64,000 nt of DNA, from contig CP141142.1 of the NCBI GenBank assembly GCA_035235625.1, forward strand, positions 25,678,995 through 25,742,994. Direction: 5' to 3'. The position numbers were made by a program, and so were the translations under genes. Shown one piece after another: positions 48,416 through 60,600 of this stretch. Source of the stretch: Saururus chinensis (Eukaryota > Streptophyta > Magnoliopsida > Piperales > Saururaceae). The notes beneath the pieces were generated by a model that saw only the letters and a list, made by a program, of their open reading frames with translations, searched no databases and was not told the origin of the DNA. Numbering within the stretch: the first letter of the stretch is position 1; the number at the start of each line of letters is the position of its first letter.

Positions 48416-51400
48416 TTACAAGGAGAACTCGGCATTAGAGATATGTGTAGTACGATCAGACCGATTGGTGACAAATGGGTTACCAGAGGCATCAAGATCA
48501 ATAGCAGCTGTATCACCAGGCTTGTAATCCCCAGCAAGAAGAGCTTCGCTAATGACATCTTCAATCAGCTGTGTAACTGCTCTCCGTAATGGACGTGCAC
48601 CATAGGCATGGTCATAACCCTGTTTGCATACCAGGTCCTTCATTGCTTCAGACACCTCCAGGCCAATTCCAAGTGACATCAGCCTGCCCTTGACTTCTAG
48701 TAACATTATCTCAAGTATCTCAAGCATCTGAAATTACAATAACATAATAAGCTCGATAGGCATTTTTCACAAAGAAATGGACAGAGATATGTTCTTTCTT
48801 TCTTTACTTCTCACACCCAATACAAAGCCAGAGGAATTCATGGAAAGCTGGTAATACACAAGAGTTCACATGGCAATAATATTAATCCTATAACAAAACT
48901 TGCACGAATACTTTCATCTCACTCAAAGTCCCACTTATAAGTTCAAATGCCTCTTTTCAGGTTGACTTGTTAAATATAACAAAAGAAAGAGCAAAGAAGA
49001 TACCTGTTCTTTCTCAAGTGAACGAAAAACGACAACCTCATCAATTCTGTTAAGTAACTCAGGTCGGAAATAAGCCTTCAATTCTTCAATCACAAGTGCT
49101 TTCATCCCTGCATAAGAACATGCCTCCCTATCATCGGCAAGCATGAAGCCAATTGTATTGCGTCCACCCTTTGCAATTGAAGAGGAGCCCACATTTGACG
49201 TCATGACAATCAGTGTGTTTTTAAATGATACCTTACGCCCCTGTAGAATTTGATTTTTTCAATTAAAAGACATTATTTTACCAGATGCACAATTACCATG
49301 AAGAAACAATTATTCATTTAGAAAAGTTCCAACCTGTGAGTCAGTTAGGTGACCATCCTCAAAAACTTGAAGAAGTATGTTAAATATATCCGGATGAGCT
49401 TTTTCAATCTCATCAAGTAACACAACAGTAAAGGGTCTTCTCCTAACAGCTTCTGTTAGAGTCCCACCATCCCCAAAGCCAATATATCCTGGCGGAGCTC
49501 CAATTAGCTTGCTTACAGTATGCCTCTCCATGTATTCACTCATATCTAACCTTAGCATGGCTGCCTCCTGTTGTAGTTACAGAATTTAAGTAAATTTTTT
49601 ATAAAAAAAATTATAAATTTTTAAGCACTTCCAAAAAAAATTGTACTAAAGCATGGCATCATTTGCAAGAAAAACAATCTACATCATACGAGACATTCAT
49701 TATCTGGAGTACTATTTTCCAGAATAGCAATCTACTTGTTATTTTTTATCTCTCCACTTATTAGTTAATTTTCCTTAAAGGAGAATATATTTCATATATA
49801 CAGGTAACTAAATCCTTGTTTAAAAGTATTTTACTTTTTGCTAACAGAATCAAGGCTCCATTCAGCCTAGAACAAATGTATTCAACTAGGCTCACAAATA
49901 ATCTACATATCTATTTCTGGAGAACCCCTATGTAGAAGAATCATCGATTATGTAGGTTACAGTACAAAAGTTTTCAAATAGCAGAACAAACTGATTCAGG
50001 TGACTTACAGATCCAAAATATGATTCTGCTAATGCTTTCGTGAGTTCAGTTTTGCCTACTCCTGTGGGGCCACAAAATAGCATTGCTGCAATGGGTCTAT
50101 TGGGATGCTTTAGACCAACACGCGATCTTTTCACTGCACGAGAGATGGCACCCACAGCTTCATTTTGGCCAATTACACGTCTCTTAAGCTGCTCATCAAG
50201 ACCAATTAACACTGTTCTTTCATCTGCAGTGAGCTGTTGTACTGGAATTCCAGACCACAGTGATGCAACAGCTGCTATGTCATCAGGCCCCACAACAACA
50301 GATCTGCAACAAACTAGGCATACCACAATTAATTTTGTATAAAATAATGAAAAAGATAAGTGTATAAAAGTTAAGGCACCATATCATACTCGTCATCTAA
50401 ATTAAGAGGCTCTGTGTTGCGTTCAATATTGCCCTCCCTTACACCATCATTGACAGTGCTTCCTTGATCCACAGTGTACTTCATCTTGTTTGCCAAAACC
50501 TAAAAATATAATAAACACAGAAGCTAGTGATAATAACTAATGGAAAATTTGTTCTGCTTGGAACAACTTGCATGTTGAGTCTACACTACTGCATCAATAG
50601 GGGAAAAAATCTAGCAATTTAAACAGTTCTCTCATTGACACATCAGAAATTTGAGTATACAACCCATTGACATGTTTTGTCTTTGCAAAACGGAAAGGCT
50701 GCATGCAGTGTGTCATTTGTTATAAAGCTATTATTGCCTATACGGTGAAAATCCTAGCTATGACCATAAAATACAACTCATAGATTAGACATGGTTCTAC
50801 GTCACATGCACCTGTATGGCACAATATCAAGATATCCTTAACAGAAGCGAATTTTGAGCAAGAATAACTATAAAAAACAAGGGCCACTTACCACTTCATG
50901 CATTGCCTGGACAGCTCTAATTTCTTGCCAATATTCATTTGGTGGTTTTGCCAAAATGCATGTTTGTGCTTCCTTCTTTCTCCTGAATGCCTCCATGCGG
51001 GCTCGGCTTCCAGCCTCGTCAATGAGATCTATGGCTTTATCAGGAAGATACCTATCAGCAATATATCTTGCAGATAGATATACAGCAGAGTTTATGGCCT
51101 CCAAAGTGAATCGACATTTGTGATAAACTTCATATTTTTCACGTAACCCCAACAATATCCTTACTGCATCCTCCTAAACATGTGGCAGAAGCAAAGGACA
51201 GTTGCTGATTATAACAAAGAAATGACATGCACTTTTTTTATATGTTAAGAAACGAAAAATCACCTGGCTTGGCTCATTTATTAGGACTGGCTGAAACCTA
51301 CGTGCTAATGCTTTATCCTTCTCAAAATGCTTCCTGTGTTCATCCACTGTCGTTGATGCAATACACTGCAAAAAACTACTCTTTATGACTTCCTTCTAAA

Positions 51401-54292
51401 AACGAATTCATCTTACCAATAATAGCAGAATACAGTTCCCTTTTTTCATAAGACTGCATTGAAAAACAAGTTCAAACATGAAATCATTACCTGCAGCTCA
51501 CCGCGCCCAAGGGCTGGCTTCAACAAATTAGCAATGTCAAGGCCTGAACCTTTGTTTCCTTTTCCAACTGTGCCAGACCCAATAAGTACATGTACTTCAT
51601 CGATAAAGAGAATCACATTACCTGAAATATAGAACTTTGATATATTAAAAGATTATAACAAAGTTTACCATCAGATTCACCCCTGAACTGTTTCTTAATC
51701 TACTCAGCACTTGTGGCCATGACTGATCACCTGCTTTCTGTACTTCACTTATCAAGCCAGTTACTCGGGCTTCTAATTCCCCCCTCTCCTTGGCGCCTGC
51801 CAGCAATAAACCTAAATCCAAGGACAGTATTCTCTTGTCCTGAAATAAAATACCAAAGTAACTAATGATACTGATAAAAATCAGCACTTTTGAACATAAT
51901 GTAAGGACACAAACCAGATAAGAAGAAATTAAACATACAGAAAGAAAAATTGGAACATCTCCATCTGCAATACGTGTTGCCAGCCCTTCAGCAATAGCTG
52001 TTTTCCCTACTCCTGGTTCACCCAAAAGAATTGGATTATTCTTTGTTCTTCGGCAAAGAATCTGGACAACTCTTTGAACCTCAGTTTCTCGGCCAATTAC
52101 AGGATCAATAAGTCCTTCGCAAGCTCGAACAGTGAGATCCACACAAAATTGCTCCAATATGCTTTTATCTATTAGATAAGAGATAATCCCCTCAGAATTT
52201 TAGGAAAATAAGGCAGTACCAATTTATTGCAAGGTTAAGTTGCACAACAATTTAGACCTACCTTTCTTTTTGTCAGTTGATTTTGCACCAGATGCTTTTC
52301 TGGAAGAAGACTTTTCAAGTGCCTTATCAGAAGCTACAGGAAGCTCTCTACCATCCTTGGCAATCTCTACTTGAAGTCTGGATACTGCAACAGATGTTAA
52401 GTGATCTATGTTCACTCCCAATCTGCAATCAAATTTAGAATTAAGAACAGTCCCATTCCTATAACAGCGAAAATATGCAGAACATTAAAAAAAACAGTTT
52501 CAACACTAAGGGTCTCAATACTCCAGGATCTGAAAGAATCTTCCCATTCGTGTAAACTGGCTGAAATGAGAGCATCATGTGGCACAAAATTACCATATCG
52601 ACTTAAAAGATGCAACTCTCTCTCTCTCTTCACAAATACAACTCAACACTTCTAAAGACACTAGTATTCTTGTGATTGTTTTTCCATCCATTTGTCCCTC
52701 TCTCAGGTGCATGTGAACATCAAATTCTCCTCATTGTAGGCCATTGCAAGTAACTGAATCCTCAACCAAATCTAGAAACAAATTCGAAATAAATGCATAT
52801 CTATGATCTTCTTTTAAAATACAACTCAAAATTTCTGGAGAGACTAGCATTTTTCAGATTGTTAGATGGTCCGATATGTCCCTCTCAGGTGTGTGCGTGC
52901 ATCAAATTATCCTTACTGTAATAAATTGCAAGTAACTAATCAGGCTTAAATGGAATCCTCAATGAGATATAATATTATCTTGTTTGCATATCTGTGGCAC
53001 ATCAAATACATGCTGATCATAATCATCATAATCAAGTAGCTCATTTTCTCAACAATTTGGGGTCATCAACATGGATCTTATGCCTCCATTTTAGCTTTTT
53101 TTGTGTCAACTCTTTCATAAGAGATAAGATAGTCATATCTTTCCTTATTAACTCCATCCAAGTTCTTTTAGGTCTCCCTCTCCCTTGGCATCATTCACAT
53201 AAAACCCTTCCAATCTTCTTACCAAGGCATCGACTCGTCTTCTTTGTACATAAAATACATGCATATGTATCAAAAACTAAAAAATAAAAAAACCTAGGAA
53301 TACTTACAATACACACTTAAAGATTGCTGAACACAAAATGATGATATTCCTGCCAACAGTTCTTCTAGCTATGTTTCATAAAACAACGCACAATTTACTG
53401 CTAAGCTAAATATTTTGAGCTAGACATCACGATGAGTAATACAAAGATTGTACGAAAGCACATAACCGGCTCCAATGTAATCACATAAATGCGAAAACAA
53501 CTCATCAATCACTAGTCAGAAAAATTTGGAGGTAAATGTGTGGACAAAGGAAATGAGCTCAATAGTAATTGCCAGATGCCAGGATGAAGCAGAGAGAATG
53601 AGTGCTTACCTCTCCAAAACCCGACCCGCACTTCCATCATCAACGGTAAATAGCCCGATTGATATATGCTCAGGTCCGATAAAATTATACCCCAAACTCC
53701 TGGAATACTCGACAGCAGCCTCAAAAACTCGCTTGCTACTGATTGAAAACGGAATTTCGGTCGCAGACGTAAAAGTGGAACCCGAGCTCTCGTCCTTCCA
53801 GATGCTGCGAACAACGTCGCGCGCCTGCTCAATGGTGACGCCAGACCCCAGATACCCATTAGGTGATCGGTCCTCGGCAATCAAACCCAGCAGCAGATGC
53901 TGCGTGAAGACCATGTCTTTGGCCAGAGCCATGGCCTCCCTCTGCGAGAAAACCACGGCCTTGATTGCTCTCTCCGTGAACCTCTCGAAGGCCGCCGAAA
54001 TGGGTCTCCGGGAAACTGATCGCCGGGTCATCGGAGCAGCGGGTAGGGCCAATTTCTTCCGCGTTAGAGGAGAACCTCTTAGGGAGGAGAGCTGAAGACG
54101 GCGAACTGGGTCGGCTGAAACGAGCATTCTCCGGCCATGGCAGTCGACGGAGGTCTTGAATTTGGGCGAAAAGACGGAGTTATGGAGGCAAAAGGGGGGC
54201 TTCGAGCGGTGGTGGCTGAGAAGAGGGGAGAGATCCATGGACCGAACTGAGAAGCGGGAGGAGCAGGAGGAGGAAGCTGTTTCCACGACCAT
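48416..54292 (-). CDS. CLPD: ClpD/ERD1, chloroplast Hsp100 Clp ATPase chaperone, 961 aa
   Basis: AAA+ unfoldase of the chloroplast stroma that feeds substrates to the ClpPR protease; in Arabidopsis induced by dehydration and senescence. Exons (transcription order): 54292-53610, 52422-52262, 52168-51939, 51839-51731, 51621-51491, 51365-51264, 51173-50892, 50499-50390, 50303-50009, 49567-49334, 49240-49004, 48727-48416. All introns are GT-AG and the frame closes (Arabidopsis ERD1: 945 aa). The start MVVETASSS begins a Ser/Arg-rich transit peptide; the frame stays open upstream to another ATG at 54550, less likely. Clp N-domain about 100-230 ([19 protein letters not shown]). NBD1: Walker A GEPGVGKT 331-338, Walker B VILFIDE 397-403. 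NBD2: Walker A GPTGVGKT 681-688, Walker B VVLLDE 749-754. ClpP-docking loop IGF 809-811 (TIGF); [10 protein letters not shown] follows. A CATGTG, the core bound by NAC factors at Arabidopsis ERD1, lies at 54685-54690, about 390 bp upstream. Confidence 0.97.
53040..53255 (-). pseudogene. LINE reverse transcriptase C-terminal relic in ClpD intron 1
   Basis: On the minus strand, with frame changes, it reads like '[13 protein letters not shown]' followed by [17 protein letters not shown] and [17 protein letters not shown]. This is the characteristic tail of plant LINE polymerases ('WFGHVQRRPxDAPVRR.. GRGRPKKTWxEVVRKDM..'). Same strand as ClpD, inside its 1187-bp first intron, away from splice sites. 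Confidence 0.6.
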
Positions 54293-54720
54293 GGAGGGAG
54301 GCAGAGATGGAGCTCCCAGATATTTACAGAGAAGAATAAAAGGATGCTTGTTGGGTTTGAATTCGGGATTTTTATCGAGGAGGAGAAGAAAAGAAGGGGA
54401 AACGGGACACGGAAGGGGTGGGAGGAGGGAAGGGGGGAAGGAATGATTGGGACGTTTTCTTGCTTCGCTTGCGTTGCAGCATGACGAGTCAAAGCTTGTG
54501 GAAAGCAAGGGGGCAAGCTTCTGTTCAAATCCGATACTCTGGCCGGCCACGGTTAGTCAAAGACGGAGGGAAAATAAAGTTCTATTTTTCCAGTGTTTTT
54601 GGGGGAGGTCAGGTCAAAATTCATCCAATGAATCTGCCCAATAAAACTCTTCAATTTAACTTTGGTTGGACAGAACATCTATGCCATGTGAGCTTTGTGT
54701 GAGTTCTATATATTTTATTT

Positions 54721-56296
54721 AAGAAAAAATTATTTAAATAATAATTAAAAAAATTTATTTACTATTTTAGATTATTTTAAAAAATATTTTTTAAAGTAAT
54801 ATTTATTTTTGCCATGCAAGCGCCAACTAAATAGATGGCGCCTGCATGGCTTTTATTAAAAAAAATTAGCTGATTTTATCATTTAGAATGAAGAAATTAA
54901 GTTTAAATTGATTTCGTCCTTCTAAACGACGAAACCGGTTTAACGACTTAAAAAGACTTGACCCAATTCCTTTCTTTAGAACGATGAAATTAACTTAAAA
55001 GCGATTTTATCCTTCTAAATGATGAAATTGTGAATTAATTTTTAGCAGACTTGCATGGACTCTATTGCAAACCAAACTACTCTTTTTTTTGCCGTTTCAA
55101 CTCCCATAAATTAGTTATCATTACTGTAGACCCGGGTCCCGGTTCTTTAGTATTTTTTGTTATTTATCACTTACTATGTCTAAGTTATTATTAGCTAATT
55201 TCTTTGTAAAAAAGAAAAAATGAATTCATGCTCTAAGGTTGAAACTAATGTCGGCTTTAACTTTTTAACAGTTTTACATTGCCCAAAGGGCTAATAGTCT
55301 AATAAATGATAATAACTCCTCAACTGCATTAGTTGTTAAAAAAAAGTCACCAAATCCATGGATTCATGACATTATTGAAATAACGGAACATTAATGTGAA
55401 TGTGCCACATTAATGGCAAAATTAAAGTGAATATGCAGCATTAATGGCAACAATGTTGCCACATTGGAGAAGGGTAGCGATCGGGTGATTTCATCGTTTT
55501 GAACCACGAAATCACCACACTTACATGCATTTGGCGCTACTATGACAAAAAATACATATAGTGAACATAAGTACAAAATTTAATTCTTTTAAATCCCCCA
55601 TATCCACCCTCCTCCTCCTCCCCCACCAACCTCAACCCGGACCCAGAGAGCTTCCTCTTCGACTAGAGGGAGCTCGATACTCCGGACTCCGACGATGAGG
55701 ACTCCTATTCCTTGCTTTCGAGTTTCTCCGTCCCCCCTCCCATCCGCACCTCCCCTCCTTACCCCCTCTAGGATTCCCCCAAAAATTCTACCCCCAATTC
55801 CGAGTCTGACTCCTCTTCCCTCCCCACGCTGCTCTCCTTCAAATAGGATCATGGTTGCTTCGCTACTGGCACAAACCACGGCTTCCACAACTACCCTTCT
55901 GCGAGATCTTCCGTTGGAATTTCAACCACAACTCCAGCACCCCCGGAGCTAGCATTAGCATCGTTGAGATGCTCTTTCATTGCAACATCCTCGCTCTGGT
56001 CGGCCCGACGATGCCAGCGAGATCATGCAGACGTCTATCCAGTAGAGCAACGATAGCTCCATGCACAACTCAGAACATTAATTTTTAAATAAAGTGCATG
56101 GAACATTAATTTAAAACGTTAACCCGATTTCATCCTTTGGAAGGATGAAATCAACTTAAACGTGATTTCGTCCTTCTAAACGACAAAATCATCTAAAAAA
56201 TTTTAAAAAAAAACCACGCAGGCACCAGCTGCTTAGTTGACGCCTGCATGGCAAAAAGAAACACCACTTTGGGAAATATTAATTAAATAATTTTCC
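54721..56296. mobile_element. Pack-MULE-like element carrying ATG18-like DNA
   Basis: Left end 'aagaaaaaattatttaaataat' and right end, inverted, 'gggaaaattatttaattaat'. Both lead into 'ttttgccatgcaagcgcc' / 'ttttgccatgcaggcgtc' hairpin blocks (GCCATGCA..TGCATGGC) and family palindromes: 'gatttcgtccttctaaacgacgaaa' near 54920, 'gatttcatcctttggaaggatgaaatc' near 56130. A third palindrome block (55487-55515) marks the inner edge of the left side. It lacks transposase, so is non-autonomous. A tentative 9-bp duplication (tatatttta / tatattcta, 8 of 9) does not align exactly with the left end. It lies about 430 bp upstream of the ClpD start codon. Confidence 0.65.
55620..56004 (+). pseudogene. ATG18-like (WIPI/PROPPIN) autophagy gene fragment, captured
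   Basis: After a Pro/Ser/Asp-rich stretch typical of the plant ATG18a N-terminus (NLNPDPESFLFD, PDSDDEDSYSLLSSFSVPPP), the frame gives LLSFK, a stop, then DHGCFATGTNHGFHNY. A frame change follows, then FCEIFRWNF and ISIVEMLFHCNILALVG. Plant ATG18a proteins have 'LSFNQDHxCFAxGTDRGFRIYN', 'PFREIFRRDF' and 'VVEMLFRCNILALVG' in this order. Similarity stops at LVG, so only the first WD-repeat region is present. Stops and frame changes make it a pseudogene. The following 56005-56070 may be a second cargo piece of unknown origin. Confidence 0.75.
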
Positions 56297-56984
56297 CTAT
56301 ATTCTATCTAACTAAAGCCTAGTTGAAAATTTTTATTGGCTGCCTTAGATTTCAAAAAGTAGCATTTGTAATTTAAGATTTAGAGAGCGTATTTGCAAAT
56401 GAAAGAGAATTTTTAACACATTTTGTTAAAATTTTGTAAAAAAAATTGTAATATAACGGTTATAAATCAGGAAAATAATGAAATATGAAACCTGTAAAAA
56501 TAGTTTTATAATTTAAAATATCACACATTAACTTTTTATATAAAATTTTCTTTTTAATCGAACAATATTAGGCGTTACTAAAAAATAAACATATAAAACA
56601 AATTGTCATGATTATGATCTTTAAATACAAATTTATCCTTGGCATCCCTAAGAACAAATCTTATAATAGTCTATAGGTTAATCCAAATTATAAATCCAAA
56701 AAATATAAACATCTTAATTTTTATCTCACCCAATATATTAGATTGTGGTAAAAATAATAAAGACTTACTATAAGTCAGAAGTATACATGAGCCAAAGGAA
56801 GTAGATCTACCCACATAAATAAATATTAATCTTGAGGAGCTCTTTGATAAAAACATGCAAAAGCATCTTAAATATGAGGCTAAAAAAATAGACAAAATGA
56901 GTATTTTTATACTCAATAGAAATTTTTCGGTAAGGGAGTTCTTCATATAACTCAAACATAAAGCATAAGAATATACAAACATAT
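56297..56984. other. AT-rich intergenic DNA, nothing recognised
   Basis: No open frame with family similarity and no clear repeat boundary. The minus frame at 56982-56671 is AT-driven and unlike any protein I know. Confidence 0.35.
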
Positions 56985-57014
56985 TAGAGTCATATAATTA
57001 ACAATCATACACAA

Positions 57015-57280
57015 ATACATGTCGTTTTACCTCTCTTACACTTACAGCCTTACTCGTATCATTCTTACACTTACAATCTTATTCAAAACATCCTTGCAAT
57101 CTAACCCATACCATCTTACTAAAATTCTTATGCTTAAGGTCTTGCTCATAACATATGCTTACATTTTTACTCAGAAACTTACTCTTACAGTTTTACTTAG
57201 AAACTTACTCTTACATTCTTGCTTAGAATCTTACGAACTTACCCAGAAACTTACTTATTTATTCGTATAATCGTACACTT
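57015..57280. repeat. Degenerate short tandem repeat ('cttactcttaca' type)
   Basis: Repeated variants of 'acttactcttaca' with 'ttttactcagaa / ttttacttagaa / ttcttgcttagaa' between them. The period is irregular at about 25-30 bp. Any open frame through it is a by-product. Confidence 0.65.
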
Positions 57281-57504
57281 ACTATTAACTATTGAAGCTT
57301 ATTACAAATAATAAACATTAACGTCAAAATGGAAATGAATGCCACTATGCATCACCTTAACATCAAGGGAGTAACTAGATGTCATAGACTTTTTCAAAGG
57401 CAAAGCACACCTACGTTCATGGGGCATAAGATCAAATAAGTAAGAGTAGATCTATCAAACACCCATACTCTAGGGGTCATATAATGCCAATTAAAGGCAA
57501 AAAT

Positions 57505-57605
57505 TATACAGTGCCACTCTTAGATCAGAATCTTACAGTGTCACACTTGGGTATAATCTTATAGTGCTACTCTTAGGCGGAATCATACAATGTCAACTAA
57601 GGACA
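57505..57605. repeat. Tandem repeat, about 30-bp unit, four copies
   Basis: Units such as 'acagtgccactcttagatcagaatctt', 'acagtgtcacacttgggtataatctt' and 'atagtgctactcttaggcggaatcat' follow head to tail. Probably part of a degraded LTR or other repeat. Confidence 0.75.
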
Positions 57606-60600
57606 GAAATATATAACACTCTCAATAAATTATTAAACAACTAGGCTTAATACAACACCAAGACAATATCGAAAACATACATTTCTCAATAGAGCAATAA
57701 ACATTTGAGTTTCAATATAATACTAAAATAACATCTCGTAGGATAAACATCATGACAAGACATGAAAAATGCTTAGCTTACTCATTATTGGCTAACTCAT
57801 ACACATACTTAACCTGTCGAAACCCTCAGGTCTCAAACTCACAATGCTATTGTATTAGCTATATTTGCAATTCAAGCTTGAATTAAATAATTTATGTAAT
57901 ACAATTATGCCATAAAATTATTTAGCCTTACACTCTTCCACTTACCAATAGTAAGCTGAGCCTGTTGTGAAATCCTAGTCCATTAGGGCAACATACTTCA
58001 CTTAAACCCATCCATCTCATAATCATAACTCACTATAAACATATCATTATATAGTCATACATTCTCTACCATCTACCTTATGGCCAAATCATTTTATTGA
58101 AAAATCATCAAACTAAGCTCCTCAGAGCTAACCCCAACTGTCACCCTCTTACTTATTACTCACTTATTGTTTTTACTTTCCACTTCATAATATGTACATT
58201 ATACTTATATAATTATGTTGTGCACTCTTACTATCTAATAATCCCTCATCATGCAGCAAACCCTAAGTCCGCTTACTTGATAAACCTCTAACATACACTC
58301 TAATCCAAACTAATCCACTTCAATCCTCACCTGTTAAACTTATATCATCCATCTTCCATCATACAGTTACAAATCTATAGCAAACCCTCTGCCACCTCTT
58401 ATCACCCATTGCCCATCCATCTGCCCCACTCACATATACATATCTATCATACATGCATATAGCCAACACACATATGTATGTCCGTTACACATGCATATAG
58501 CATACACATAATTTAATACATAGCTTACCAATATACTCGCTAGTTATCATTAGCATACACATGATCCCCATACATCAAGCATACTTTTAACTCACATGCA
58601 TGTCATGCAATTTCAAACATAAAATAATTTATCTTATTTCCCTCTTGCTTCATGCAATTGGATAATCACATAATAACCAAAGCATTTAATCCTACAATCC
58701 TAGCATACTACTAAATATTTAAAGCATGTTATAATGAAATTACGAGTCCAAAGTCCCCTACCTCATAATCCATGATGTTTAATGGTGAGCACACATTGGT
58801 GGCAGCAGAGTTAGCAGCCAAAAACATTACCTAGTTGAGAGAGTTGTTGTCCCGAGGGTTTATAGAATGCCGAAGATAATCTTAGCCAAATGGGGTGTCA
58901 TAAGTCAATGCGGTAAAATAAGCAATCCACGATAGCGCACTAGGGTGGCTAGGAGAGAGGTCATACAAAACAATTGGCAAGTGCAACCAGAAACCAAGGG
59001 TGGACTAAATGGAAGTCGGTTGGTGGCTAAGAAGCATTCTACCGGCCGCAGAGCGCCAAAATATGCTGTGGACAGCACCTCATGGCTGAAATTACATGTC
59101 TTTAATGACCCATAAAATGGGTGAAGACAAGTAGATGCTCGAGGACAGTAGAGGCGGAAAGGGCTCTGAGGGTCAAATCCAGTCAGTGGCAAAGCCATTC
59201 GACGGTTAGTCAATGCTTATACCCTAAATCACATGCATGGCCACTTGCACGCGCTGCTAAAAGGGAGGGGAGAGGTCTAGAGAGAGGTGACTCAAGGCCT
59301 CAAAAGGGCGACATAGCTAAGGCCTTGGTGGTGGCCAGCTGAGATGGAAACATTGCCATTTGCCACTCAGCACCTAAACAAATGGTGTGAGCAGCTATAC
59401 ATCTAGCACATCTGAGAGCGGAGGGGTAGGAACATGGCAGACTAAAGCGGACAAGGCCATCTTTGCACCAAGGCCACCCAGCCAGCCATATGTTCGCTCG
59501 AAGCCGGGGAAATGGAATTGGCTACAAAATAGAGAAACAATGCAGAGTTGTAGAGGAAACTATTGTGTATGGCAAAAGAGGGTGAAGTAGACTGGGAGGG
59601 GTGGCTCCCCAATGTTGCAAGCCTAAGGTGGAGCTATCCGGAGGGTAGCTAGACATGGCTGGCCGATGGCAGCCGTAACCAAAGTAAAATAGGGGGACAC
59701 TCAAGCAGAAGAAGAGAGGAGTGGGAGTCCAGGAATAGTGGTCTCTAGCTGTCGCTTATGCAAGACAGAGACAGCTGGATGGGACAATCGCCTTGGAGGC
59801 AAAACAGAGCAAGTCAGCTTGGTTTTTGTGGACAGGGAGAAACAACAAAGTGGGACTGACAGGAGACCAAGTGGGGCCAGGTGGCATTGGCCCTAATCGT
59901 CGCTGAGCTAGAGCGGAGCCCCAACGACAACAAGGAACCCCAGTGGAGGCCATGACCCCATCATCATACTTCGACAGAGATGTGAATAGAAGAAAAGGAG
60001 GAAAAAGGGAGTTGTGTGGATCGAGAGAAAGGAAGGAATAGTGGGCCAGGTTGGGGCGACGTCCATGTCGTCGCTGGCTCCACGAAGGCTTGCTAGAGGT
60101 CACTAACCAGTGTTAGTGCTGCCTTGTACAAAAAATGGGAGAATAGAGGGGAAATCAAGCAAGTCTAGTGGAGGATGAAGTGACCATGATGGCTAGAGAA
60201 GAGGCTCCTCCCACCATTGCTAGGCTAAGGCCAGTTGGACAGAGTTCAGTCGGGCTGTCCATGACCGGTAGCAGCGAGTGGACCAAACCCGACGAAGGGG
60301 GAGGGGCTTTTTCCATATGTTTCTGGATTGGGCTCAGTTGAGCCCGGTCCCTTTTTTTCCTTTTATCTTTCCCATTTTCTCTCTCTTCTTTCTTCTATCT
60401 CATTTTCTTTGTTTTTTGTGTCAAAAGGTGCATCAAGGTTAGCGGCATGCTACTAAGTCTCACACCTGACCCCATAGATACGTATACTAAATAAAATATA
60501 CAAAATCAAATACGTCAAAGCGTCAAATCCCCCCCCCCCCCAATGATAAAAAAAGCATGAAAATTACATAAAAATTTGGGACATAATAGTATTTTACAAT

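Noticed and set aside
53526-54446. Long + strand open frames opposite ClpD exon 1
   Set aside because: They mirror the GC-rich ClpD transit peptide and N-domain coding sequence; no domain on the + strand.
54293-54550. 86-codon in-frame N-terminal extension of ClpD from ATG 54550
   Set aside because: Sequence is not transit-peptide-like and other ClpD proteins start at a position equivalent to 54292; probably 5' UTR.
55589-55888. Gly-rich minus-strand open frame in the Pack-MULE
   Set aside because: Antisense shadow of the Pro/Ser-rich ATG18-like coding sequence.
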